From: Planctomycetaceae bacterium
Lineage (GTDB): Bacteria; Planctomycetota; Planctomycetia; Pirellulales; Pirellulaceae
Assembly (NCBI GenBank): GCA_003455945.1
Contig: DMPQ01000370.1
Coordinates: forward strand, 5,518-11,677
Direction of reading: 5' to 3'
Length of the DNA: 6,160 bases
A program made the translations under genes and the position numbers. Below the pieces are notes generated by a model. That model was not told the origin of the DNA. It worked only from the letters and a program-made list of their open reading frames with translations, and searched no databases. Below are positions 1 through 6,159 of the stretch, in pieces. Numbering within the stretch: the first letter of the stretch is position 1; every line of letters begins with the position of its first letter.

Positions 1-405
1 CGGCACGTTCTCGAGAGCGACCGAGCCGTCGGCAGCGAGCGTCGCCGTGACGACTCCGACCGGCGTCTCGATCCGATGCGAGCCGACATCGATGCGCCCG
101 AGGTGCCGGAGAGTCGCGACGAGGCCGATCGTGCCGTGTCCGCAACCGCCCAGGTAACCGACGTTGTTGAAGAAGATCGTTCCGGCGACACACGACCGAT
201 CGTGCGGTTCGCAGAGGAGCGCGCCGACGAGGACATCGGAGCCGCGCGGTTCGTTGACGACCGCCGAACGGAAGCGATCGTGCTCGTCGCGAAACCGCTT
301 CAGCCGTTCGGATATCGGTCCGTCACCGAGATCCGGAGCTCCCGACACGACGACGCGCGTCGGTTCGCCGGCGGTATGACTGTCGACGTACTTGACCTGA
401 GTCAT
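1..405 (-). CDS. 4-hydroxyproline 2-epimerase, proline racemase family (N-terminal 135 residues, cut by window edge)
   Basis: This family interconverts trans-4-hydroxy-L-proline and cis-4-hydroxy-D-proline in the cytoplasm, using two cysteines as acid and base; it is the entry step of bacterial hydroxyproline catabolism. Seen here: the N-terminus [19 protein letters not shown], with the family's HTAGEPTR element at residues 10-17, an N-E-P-R-G segment at 51-55, and the active-site loop [15 protein letters not shown] at 80-94. Cys88 with His90 matches the first catalytic cysteine (C88 in characterised hydroxyproline epimerases). The second cysteine would lie in the missing C-terminal half. The family is usually about 310-340 residues, so more than half is off the left edge. 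ATG at 405-403 is chosen because conservation begins there; a GTG four codons upstream (417-415) is possible. No good Shine-Dalgarno is visible. It follows the deaminase-like gene on the same strand after 121 bases. Proline racemase or trans-3-hydroxyproline dehydratase are alternatives, but Cys88 disfavours the dehydratase, which usually has Thr in the pair. Confidence 0.88.
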   Translation of the reverse strand, partial: MTQVKYVDSHTAGEPTRVVVSGAPDLGDGPISERLKRFRDEHDRFRSAVVNEPRGSDVLVGALLCEPHDRSCVAGTIFFNNVGYLGGCGHGTIGLVATLRHLGRIDVGSHRIETPVGVVTATLAADGSVALENVP

Positions 406-526
406 CGGGAGCGACACTCGTGTGAGGCGGCCGCACGCATCGTCCAACGGATCGCATCGGCAACCGTCGTCGGACGGAGTCGCGCCGTTCGAGGATCGCG
501 ACCCGTTCCGCCGACATGCCGTTGCG

Positions 527-1423
527 TCAGAGCTTCGGCCGCTCGTCGAGCCCCTTGCGGATGATGGCCATCACGCGCTGCCGCTCGGCCCCCGAGAGAA
601 CCTTGCGCGGAGCGCGGACCCATTCCTTGCCGAGTCCCGCTTCCTGGACGGCGAGCTTGATGTACTGCACGAACTTCAGGTCGGTGTCGAGCTTCATCAG
701 CGGCTGGAACCAGCGATACAGCTGACGCGCCTCGGCGTATCGCTCGGCCTTCAGCAGATCCCACAGACGCTGGTTCTCGGCCGGAAAGGCGATCCCCGAT
801 CCGGCGACCCAACCGTCGATCCCGAGCATCGACGACTCCATGATCAGATCGTCGACGCCGGCGAAGAGCGCCAGGCGATCCCCCAGGAGCTGCCGGATCT
901 CGATGATCCGCCGCGTGTTCGCCGAGCTCTCCTTGACCGCGACCAGATTCGCGACGTCGCTCAGTTCGACCAGCTGCTCGGGAGTGATGTCGACGGTGTA
1001 GCCGACCGGGTTGTTGTAGAGCATCCACGGAACGCTCACCGCGCCGCCGACGGTGCGGAAGTATTCGTGCGCTTCGGCCTTGTCCGCCTTGTAGACCATC
1101 GGCGGCATGATCATTAGCCCCGCCGCCCCGCGCTTCTCGGCTTCGCGGACATAGTCGACCGCCGCTCGCGTGCTCGACTCGGCGACGCCGGTCAGCACCG
1201 GGATCCGACCGGCTGCGACCTTCACCGCCGTCTCGACGACCGACAGCTTCTCGGCGTGCGTCATCGTCTGGTTCTCGCCGAGCGAGCCGCAGACGACCAG
1301 GCCGGCGATCCCCGAGTCGATCAGCGCCTGGTGATGCCGCGCAGTCGCGTCGAGATCCAGGGACTGGTCCTCGCGAAACTGAGTCGTGACCGCCGGAAAG
1401 ACCCCCTGCCAAGTTGCCGCCAT
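527..1423 (-). CDS. DapA-superfamily lyase, probable 1-pyrroline-4-hydroxy-2-carboxylate deaminase
   Basis: The product is a 298-residue, class I aldolase-type TIM barrel of the dihydrodipicolinate synthase/N-acetylneuraminate lyase superfamily, of usual length. Visible motifs are GSLGE at 46-50 (the GTTGE carboxylate-binding loop), YNNP at 136-139 with Tyr136 as the proton relay, and VAVKES with Schiff-base Lys164. The arginine that true DapA carries five residues after the catalytic tyrosine is absent (Gly141), so lysine biosynthesis is unlikely. Its partner is a hydroxyproline epimerase just downstream on the same strand. In that pathway a DapA-like enzyme deaminates 1-pyrroline-4-hydroxy-2-carboxylate to 2-oxoglutarate semialdehyde and ammonium (LhpC/HypD-type role). 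The assignment is inferred from motif plus context; another 2-keto acid lyase remains possible. ATG at 1423 is chosen over upstream in-frame starts because [16 protein letters not shown] is the typical family N-terminus and a GAGGA precedes it. The longer reading adds 57 residues of low-complexity, non-family sequence. Confidence 0.88.
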   Translation of the reverse strand: MAATWQGVFPAVTTQFREDQSLDLDATARHHQALIDSGIAGLVVCGSLGENQTMTHAEKLSVVETAVKVAAGRIPVLTGVAESSTRAAVDYVREAEKRGAAGLMIMPPMVYKADKAEAHEYFRTVGGAVSVPWMLYNNPVGYTVDITPEQLVELSDVANLVAVKESSANTRRIIEIRQLLGDRLALFAGVDDLIMESSMLGIDGWVAGSGIAFPAENQRLWDLLKAERYAEARQLYRWFQPLMKLDTDLKFVQYIKLAVQEAGLGKEWVRAPRKVLSGAERQRVMAIIRKGLDERPKL

Positions 1424-1839
1424 CACCCGATCCTCGAAGCATGAGTGGTTCGCGAGTCCGCCTGTCGACTCGCCGTCGTCACGTGCCGAATGGGGCATGA
1501 TAACCGGGAGATTTCCGAGCGGGGACCGCCCGGCGAGAAAGGTTCGACCGGTCCGATCCGGGCGCTGAAGGAGACGTCGCTCGGACGGGATCACGATCCG
1601 GAAGCGCAGCGGAAGGGAAGTTGCCGCGAGAGGGGTTCGGAGGGGGCGACCGGGAGCCTTGCGAGCGGCGAACGGACGGGGCGAGGCAGTCTTGCGCCGC
1701 GACGCCGGGGCGATTAGGCTGTGCGTCGCGAAGGAACGAGCGGCCGATCCAGCGGTCGCTCGCGCAGCTCCGAACGACGACCGAAGGAGGTCGTGACGGA
1801 TCGGAGCGCGGCGATCGTTCTCGTCGGGATGCCCCGCTG
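1424..1839. other. Divergent intergenic region between deaminase-like gene and glutamine synthetase
   Basis: No convincing gene lies in these 416 bases. Open frames cross it on both strands, but their translations are Arg/Gly/Ser-rich and resemble no family. The promoters of both flanking genes should lie here, but only weak candidates are visible. On the minus strand there is a TATCAT -10-like hexamer at 1497-1502 with no good -35. On the plus strand TTGCGC (1692-1697) is followed after 17 bases by TAGGCT (1715-1720). Small palindromes are GACCGGTC at 1546-1553 and GGATC-AC-GATCC at 1588-1599, either of which might be an operator, though GATC is so common in this window that the second may be chance. 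A perfect AAGGAGG sits at 1784-1790, 49 bases before the glutamine synthetase ATG, too far to serve it directly. Confidence 0.5.
1431..1435 (-). promoter_or_regulatory. Shine-Dalgarno GAGGA of the deaminase-like gene
   Basis: GAGGA on the minus strand lies seven bases upstream of the ATG at 1423. Its position supports that start over the in-frame start far upstream at 1594. Confidence 0.6.
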
Positions 1840-1840
1840 A
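1793..1840 (+). other. Possible 15-codon leader ORF overlapping the glutamine synthetase start
   Basis: A GTG at 1793 opens a short frame encoding VTDRSAAIVLVGMPR. Its TGA (1838-1840) shares one base with the ATG of glutamine synthetase (1840-1842), giving the TGATG arrangement typical of translational coupling. AAGGAGG at 1784-1790 lies only two bases before the GTG, which is closer than the usual 5-9 bases and weakens the case. The glutamine synthetase ATG itself has only a weak GGGA (1826-1829), so coupled re-initiation would help explain its translation. This could equally be chance. Confidence 0.25.
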
Positions 1841-3276
1841 TGACTCCCAAGGAAGTGCTCGCCCTCTGTCGCGAGAAGGACGTGAAGGCGGTCGATCTGC
1901 GATTCACCGACTTTCCGGGGCGATTTCTCCATCTGACGATTCCGGTCGATCGTCTGACCGAAGAGGTCTTCGAGGACGGTCTCGGCTTCGACGGCTCGGC
2001 GGTCCGCGGTTGGCAGGTGGTGAACGAGAGCGACATGCTGATCGTTCCGCAGCCCGACACCGCTTTCTTCGATCCCTTTCCCGAAACGCCGACGATGGTG
2101 CTGATCGGGAACATTCTCGATCCGCTGACGCGCGAGGACTACAGTCGCGATCCGCGCAACGTCGCTCGCAAGGCGGTCAACTACCTGCTCAGCACCTCGA
2201 TCGCCGACACCGCGCACTTCGGTCCCGAGGCGGAGTTCTTCGTCTTCGATTCGGTCAGCTTCGATCAGAGCGCTCACGAGGCGCACTTTCGCGTCGACAG
2301 CCGTGAGGCGGAATGGAATCGCGGAAGCGGCGCGGCGGGCCTCGGCGGATCGGTCGGCGGCGGCAATCGCGGCTACAAGATCCGGCACAAGGACGGTTAC
2401 CTGCCGGTCCCTCCGCACGATCATCTGATGGATCTGCGCAACGAGATGATGCGCGCCCTGACCGAAGCGGGACTGAAGGTCGAGGCGCATCATCACGAGG
2501 CGGCGACCGCCGGGCAGTGCGAGATCGACATCGAGTATCGCGATCTGGTCCGGATGGCCGACCAGATGATGATCTACAAGCACGTCGTCCGAAACGTCGC
2601 GTGGCGAGCCGGCATGACGGCGACCTTCATGCCCAAGCCGCTCTTCGGCGATGCCGGCTCCGGCATGCACGTCCACTTCTCGCTCTGGAAGGAAGGGCAG
2701 CCTCTGTTCGCCGGTCCCGGCTATGCGGGGCTCAGCGACCTCGCGATGTACGCGGTCGGCGGGATCCTGCAGCACGCCGCGGCGATCCTCGCGTTCTCCA
2801 ATCCGACGACCAACAGCTACAAGCGGCTGGTGCCGGGATTCGAGGCGCCGGTCAACTTGGCGTACAGCCAGCGAAACCGTTCCGCCGCGCTCCGCATTCC
2901 GGTCGTCAGTCAGAATCCGGCGGCGAAGCGGATCGAGTTCCGCTGCCCCGATCCGACCTGCAATCCGTACCTGACCTTCGCCGCGATCCTGATGGCGGCG
3001 ATCGACGGCATCCGGAACAAGCGGCATCCGGGCGAGCCGCTCGACAAGAACATCTACGACCTGCCGGCCGAGACGCTGGCCAAGGTCCCGACGACTCCGA
3101 AGTCACTCGATCAGGCGCTCGCGGCGCTCGAAGCCGATCACGACTTTCTGCTGCGAGGGGATGTCTTTACCGAAGACGTCATCCGGATGTGGATCGACTC
3201 GAAACGCAAGCACGAGGTGCGCGAAGTCGAGATGCGACCGCATCCGTACGAGTTCTGCCTGTACTACGACGCTTGA
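1840..3276 (+). CDS. glnA: Glutamine synthetase, type I-beta
   Basis: This cytoplasmic dodecameric enzyme makes glutamine from glutamate, ammonium and ATP. The 478 residues align end to end with the E. coli-type enzyme. The N-terminal beta-grasp domain holds FDGSAVRGW (50-58) and NESDM (62-66). Metal ligands are Glu130 and Glu132 (GPEAEFF), Glu220 (HHHEAATAG), Glu228 and His277. The ATP-binding signature KPLFGDAGSGMHVHFS spans 266-281. Substrate residues include NSYKRLVPGFEAP (325-337, flap Glu335), RNRSA (345-349) and RIEFRCPDP (364-372). DKNIYDLP (402-409) contains Tyr406, matching the adenylylated Tyr397, so control by a GlnE-type adenylyltransferase is likely. The insert carrying this site marks the beta subclass. 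Two substitutions stand out against E. coli: Ser53 is Ala54 here, and Asn264 is Ala272. ATG at 1840 is chosen because conservation begins at MTPKEVLALC; the open frame to 1621 adds 73 non-family residues. It is transcribed divergently from a deaminase-like gene that would release ammonium. Confidence 0.97.
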   Translation: MTPKEVLALCREKDVKAVDLRFTDFPGRFLHLTIPVDRLTEEVFEDGLGFDGSAVRGWQVVNESDMLIVPQPDTAFFDPFPETPTMVLIGNILDPLTREDYSRDPRNVARKAVNYLLSTSIADTAHFGPEAEFFVFDSVSFDQSAHEAHFRVDSREAEWNRGSGAAGLGGSVGGGNRGYKIRHKDGYLPVPPHDHLMDLRNEMMRALTEAGLKVEAHHHEAATAGQCEIDIEYRDLVRMADQMMIYKHVVRNVAWRAGMTATFMPKPLFGDAGSGMHVHFSLWKEGQPLFAGPGYAGLSDLAMYAVGGILQHAAAILAFSNPTTNSYKRLVPGFEAPVNLAYSQRNRSAALRIPVVSQNPAAKRIEFRCPDPTCNPYLTFAAILMAAIDGIRNKRHPGEPLDKNIYDLPAETLAKVPTTPKSLDQALAALEADHDFLLRGDVFTEDVIRMWIDSKRKHEVREVEMRPHPYEFCLYYDA

Positions 3277-3381
3277 GGCACTGAGGCACCGTGGAGACAC
3301 CGAGGCGCTGAGAGGCACGGCGGAGGAGTGAGGCACGGAGCGGTCGTCGTTCTCACGGAGGCGCCGAGAGCGCTGAGGCAC
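3275..3381 (+). repeat. Cluster of GAGGCAC-type short repeats at the 3' end of glutamine synthetase
   Basis: Eight copies of a seven-base word lie here. Five are exact GAGGCAC (starting at 3275, 3283, 3312, 3330, 3375), two are GAGGCGC (3302, 3358) and one is GAGACAC (3294). Spacing is irregular (8-28 bases), so it is a degenerate cluster and not a strict tandem array. The first copy overlaps the TGA stop of glutamine synthetase. The cluster fills most of the 123-base spacer between that gene and the convergent hydrolase gene. No stem-loop followed by a T-run is visible, so it is not an obvious terminator. Confidence 0.7.
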
Positions 3382-3399
3382 GGTTCGGAGGTGGATTCG

Positions 3400-4527
3400 C
3401 TACGGTGCGGAGCGGGGCTTCAGGTGTTCGTCGAGCCACGTGTAGATCAGCGCTCGCGTTTCGGCGGGGACCGAGTGCCCTCGGCCGTGCACGAAGAAGG
3501 CGAACTCGTCATCGGCGTTCAGCACGTGCCAGATCTCGGCCACTTCCATCAGCATCAGCACGCGCTGCCGCTGCGTGGCGCGATGGCCGTCGTCGAGCGC
3601 CGAGACGTCCAGAAACGCCCGCGGTGCGACGAGCGCCATGATCTCGTGAAAGTCGATCGCCGGCATTCGCCGCTCGAGCAGTCCGGCGCGAATCGGTCGG
3701 AAGTAGACGTACCACCGATCCCGCGACCATTCGAGAACATCGGGATTGTGACGAAAGAACGCCGCCGCGCAGTTGTCGGCGGCTGCCTTGATCCGTTCGT
3801 CGTAGGCCGCCAGGAAGATCGTCCCCTGCCCTCCGAGCGAATGCCCCATCGCACCGATCCGAGTCGGATCGACCTGCTCCAGCGTCTCGAGCACGTCGAT
3901 CGCGATCGCGTGCTCGTAGGTGAACTTCCCGACGCTCGTCCACTCGGGATGTCGCTGATGAAAGGCGGTCGTGTCGTAGGCGCCGAGCGGCGGGATGCGA
4001 CGCCCCGAAACGAAGTGTTCCGGCGCGATCACGACGTAGCCTCGGCGACACAGATGATCGAGATACGCCTTGCTCGAATCGTCGTCGAGTCCGGCCGCCT
4101 GCTCGATCCCTCGCGGATAGGTCCCGTGCAACGCGACGATCGCCGGCGTCGAGCGGGCATCGGTCGCCGAGATCGGCACCCCCAGATACGCCGTCGCTCG
4201 CTCGTCCCGTTCGACCGCATACGACACGAGATGACGGACGTAGACCCCTTCCACCTCAACCGATGCTTCGTAGCGAAGCTCGAGCGGCACGCGTTCGGGC
4301 TTGGCGTCGTCGCGAATCAGCTCCAGAAAGCGTCGCTTCAGAACCTGACGCCGCTCGGCCCAGGCCTCGGGCGAGTCGATGCCGTCGGTCAGATCGGTCC
4401 AACTCGATTCGATCTTCGGCACCTCGAAGAGACGCGGATCGAGACGCTCCTGAGTCGCGGCCGACGCGGCATCACCGAGCCATCCAACGAGAGCAAGCAT
4501 CAGAACACGAATCCGGTCGTACCGCAT
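3400..4527 (-). CDS. Exported alpha/beta hydrolase (acetyl xylan esterase/dienelactone hydrolase-like)
   Basis: This 375-residue serine hydrolase has a signal peptide and should act in the periplasm or outside the cell. The N-terminus has basic residues (MRYDRIR), a hydrophobic stretch at about 8-17, and an ASA-like cleavage site near residue 23. The alpha/beta hydrolase core shows the oxyanion element LHGTYPRG at 133-140, APEHF at 168-172, and the nucleophile elbow GHSLGG at 228-233 with Ser230. An acidic pair follows strand beta7 (Asp312/Asp313), and GHSVP at 350-354 supplies the likely catalytic His351, giving a plausible complete triad. The fold resembles secreted acetyl xylan esterase or dienelactone hydrolase-type enzymes used on plant or algal polysaccharides, but the substrate cannot be read from sequence. 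ATG at 4527 is chosen for the signal peptide and an AGGAGA nine bases upstream; the open frame beyond it adds Arg/Ser/Pro-rich, non-family sequence. It lies 303 bases downstream of the same-strand DUF1501 gene, so co-transcription is uncertain. Confidence 0.88.
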   Translation of the reverse strand: MRYDRIRVLMLALVGWLGDAASAATQERLDPRLFEVPKIESSWTDLTDGIDSPEAWAERRQVLKRRFLELIRDDAKPERVPLELRYEASVEVEGVYVRHLVSYAVERDERATAYLGVPISATDARSTPAIVALHGTYPRGIEQAAGLDDDSSKAYLDHLCRRGYVVIAPEHFVSGRRIPPLGAYDTTAFHQRHPEWTSVGKFTYEHAIAIDVLETLEQVDPTRIGAMGHSLGGQGTIFLAAYDERIKAAADNCAAAFFRHNPDVLEWSRDRWYVYFRPIRAGLLERRMPAIDFHEIMALVAPRAFLDVSALDDGHRATQRQRVLMLMEVAEIWHVLNADDEFAFFVHGRGHSVPAETRALIYTWLDEHLKPRSAP

Positions 4528-4536
4528 CGGTCGTCG

Positions 4537-4542
4537 TCTCCT
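4537..4542 (-). promoter_or_regulatory. Shine-Dalgarno AGGAGA of the exported hydrolase gene
   Basis: AGGAGA on the minus strand ends nine bases before the ATG at 4527. It supports that start, from which a well-formed signal peptide is read. Confidence 0.6.
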
Positions 4543-4752
4543 GCACGGGGGGCTCGGCGATCTCGAGCTGACGGGGGCGGTCGCACGACGAGTTCGGCTG
4601 GGGCCCCAAGTGGGCCCGCGTCGTCCTCGACGCGCGGCCGTGGGACTTCGGTCGTTCGAGACGCTGCGCAGCGCGTACGGTGTCGTCGTCGCACGCCCTC
4701 GGCTCGAGGACGAGCCGGGGCCACGGCGGGGCAGCGCCGTTGCAGTGCGATC

Positions 4753-4824
4753 GGGGGCGGTCGCACTACTTTGGTCGCACAACGACAAGGCACTACGACA
4801 AGGCACTACGACGGTCGGACGACG
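4753..4824. repeat. Degenerate GGTCGCACnACGAC repeats just after the DUF1501 stop
   Basis: Related units read on the plus strand are GGTCGCACTACTTT (4759-4772), GGTCGCACAACGAC (4773-4786), GGCACTACGAC (4789-4799), GGCACTACGAC (4802-4812) and GGTCGGACGACG (4813-4824). Within this, ACGACAAGGCACT is a perfect 13-base tandem at 4782-4794 and 4795-4807, with a partial third copy to 4812. A further unit lies at 4579-4592 (GGTCGCACGACGAG). The 15-base string CGGGGGCGGTCGCAC occurs exactly at 4572-4586 and 4752-4766, 180 bases apart. The cluster ends six bases before the stop codon of the minus-strand DUF1501 gene, that is, in its 3' flank. Confidence 0.65.
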
Positions 4825-4830
4825 ATCAAG

Positions 4831-6159
4831 TCACCCGAGGATGCTGCGGATCACTTGGCCGCGGCTGATCGGCAGGGGGCGATCGAGCACGTCGCGGATC
4901 TCGGTGTCGGGGGCGTAGCCGAGCGAGTGGAAGATCGTCGCAGCGACGTCGGCCGGGCCGACCAGTCCTTCGATCGGGAAGGCACCCTGGTTATCCGAGG
5001 CGCCGTGGACCGTTCCGCCGCGCACGCCCCCTCCAGCCAGCGCGATCGAAAAGACGTTCCCCCAGTGATCGCGTCCCGCTTGAGCGTTGAACTTCGGCGT
5101 CCGACCGAACTCGGCCATCGCCACCACCAACGTCTCGTCGAGCATCCCGCGCTCTTCGAGATCCTCGATCAGCGTCGCGAACGCCTGATCGAACGGCGGG
5201 CCGAGATTTTCCTTCAGCCGCTGCGTCTCGCGCGCGTGACTGTCCCAGCACGGCGCATCGGCGGGCTCGTCGGCTCCGCGGAACCAATTGACCTGAACGA
5301 GCGTCACCCCCGCCTCGACCAGTCGCCGCGCCATCAGCACGCTCTGGCCGAACTGAGTCCGTCCGTAGCGATCGCGCATCGCATCGGGTTCGCGAGTCAA
5401 ATCGCAGGCCGAGAAGCTCGCCGGGGCGGTCAGCAGGTCGAACGCTTGCTGCGTCTGACGATCGAATGCGTCGAACGCACCCAGACGATCGAGATCGCGC
5501 AGCCGAGCATCGAGTCCCGAGAGGAGCGACGTCCGCGACTCGAAACGATCGAGCGGCACCTCGACCGGCAGACTGAAGTCGGGGATTTTCGAGCCGGGGG
5601 TGTTCGGTTCGCAGCGGAACATCCACGGATCGTCGTCGGCGCCGAGAAACCCGGAGGTCTGACCGGGCCAGACCGACTGGTCGGTGTTGAAGATGTGATG
5701 CGGCAGACGGACCGCCGGCGGCAGGACTCGCTTCCCACGATGCAGGTGCTGCACCACGGCGCCGATCGTCGGCCAATCGTTCGGCGCGCCGGGATTCGCG
5801 TTCTCGCGATTGAGCGGCTGGTGCGGTACGCCGGTCATCATCGCGTACCCGCTCGACGAGTGCGCATGGTCGCCGGTCTGCACGGCTCGCAGGACCGCGA
5901 TCCGATCGGCGACCCGCGCGGTCCGTTCGAGCAGCTCCGCATATTGCACGCCGGGGACCCGAGTCGAGATGGGGCCGAATGCGCCGCGGATCTCTTCGGA
6001 CGCCTGCGGCTTGGGATCCCAAGTCGAATGCTGCGGCGGGCCTCCGAGCAGGAACAGCAGGATGCACGATTTCGCCTTACCGACCGCGCGAGGCGTCAGT
6101 TCTTGGGCGACGGTGCGACCGCGGAGGAGATCGGGGAGCGACAGGCCGACGAGACCGAG
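4831..6159 (-). CDS. DUF1501 domain-containing protein (N-terminus beyond window edge)
   Basis: This gene encodes a DUF1501 protein, with an alkaline phosphatase-like (sulfatase-type) fold by family; the reaction is unknown. The frame is open from the right edge, giving 442 visible residues out of a usual 450-490. The first visible residues, LGLVGLSLPDLLRG, look like the hydrophobic end of a twin-arginine-type export signal, so the protein is probably exported, but the arginine pair would be off-window. Family landmarks in visible numbering are LLGGPPQHSTWDPKP (about 38-52), TGDHAHSSSGYAMMTG (95-110), WDSHARE near 305-311, MAEFGRTPKF (348-357), and GRDHWGN (362-368) followed by the glycine-rich AGGGVRGGTVHG. 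An internal GTG at 5949 is not the start, because conserved family sequence continues upstream of it. In Planctomycetota such genes commonly sit next to DUF1549/DUF1553 cytochrome-like genes, which would lie to the right if present. The downstream gene is the exported hydrolase. Confidence 0.92.
   Translation of the reverse strand, partial: LGLVGLSLPDLLRGRTVAQELTPRAVGKAKSCILLFLLGGPPQHSTWDPKPQASEEIRGAFGPISTRVPGVQYAELLERTARVADRIAVLRAVQTGDHAHSSSGYAMMTGVPHQPLNRENANPGAPNDWPTIGAVVQHLHRGKRVLPPAVRLPHHIFNTDQSVWPGQTSGFLGADDDPWMFRCEPNTPGSKIPDFSLPVEVPLDRFESRTSLLSGLDARLRDLDRLGAFDAFDRQTQQAFDLLTAPASFSACDLTREPDAMRDRYGRTQFGQSVLMARRLVEAGVTLVQVNWFRGADEPADAPCWDSHARETQRLKENLGPPFDQAFATLIEDLEERGMLDETLVVAMAEFGRTPKFNAQAGRDHWGNVFSIALAGGGVRGGTVHGASDNQGAFPIEGLVGPADVAATIFHSLGYAPDTEIRDVLDRPLPISRGQVIRSILG

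Larger units (their letters stand above)
4528..4830. other. Intergenic region between DUF1501 gene and exported hydrolase gene
   Basis: No gene is supported in these 303 bases; the frames crossing it are Arg/Ser/Pro-rich and unlike any family. It holds two perfect hairpins. One is GGGCCC-CAAGT-GGGCCC at 4601-4617. The other is CGGCTCG-AGGA-CGAGCCG at 4700-4717. Neither is followed by a T-run on the minus strand, so neither is a textbook terminator, although either could stall transcription or stabilise RNA ends. A family of short repeats occupies 4753-4824, with one outlying copy near 4572. A promoter for the hydrolase could lie here, but I see no convincing -35/-10 pair. Confidence 0.5.

Noticed and set aside
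323..517. Small 64-codon minus-strand ORF between and overlapping the first two genes
   Set aside because: It overlaps the conserved N-terminus of the epimerase in another frame, has no Shine-Dalgarno or motif, and looks like chance.
402..1442. Long minus-strand frame overlapping the deaminase-like gene
   Set aside because: It is read in another frame of the same strand as a gene with clear family motifs. Its translation is Arg/Gly/Ser-rich with no recognisable domain, as expected for a high-GC shadow.
1685..1697. Sigma-54 promoter upstream of glutamine synthetase
   Set aside because: GGCAGTCTTGC resembles the core, but the GG-to-GC spacing is too short (7 instead of 10 bases), so it does not meet the -24/-12 pattern.
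1621..1839. 73-residue N-terminal extension of glutamine synthetase
   Set aside because: The extension begins at a TTG, has no family similarity and has non-coding-like composition; the conserved N-terminus starts exactly at ATG 1840.
1714..3027. Minus-strand frame of 437 codons antisense to glutamine synthetase
   Set aside because: It is a high-GC antisense shadow. The plus strand encodes an unmistakable glutamine synthetase, and the antisense translation shows no family motif or signal.
4528..4806. 93-residue N-terminal extension of the exported hydrolase
   Set aside because: It would bury the signal peptide inside the protein and is Arg/Ser/Pro-rich; AGGAGA is correctly placed for ATG 4527.
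5947..5949. GTG as the start of the DUF1501 gene
   Set aside because: The frame stays open to the window edge, and the upstream residues (LLGGPPQHSTWDPKP and onward) are typical of the family, so the gene is longer and cut by the edge.
4991..6067. Minus-strand frame of 358 codons overlapping the DUF1501 gene
   Set aside because: It is an out-of-frame shadow of the DUF1501 gene, low in hydrophobic residues and rich in Arg/Ala, with no motif.
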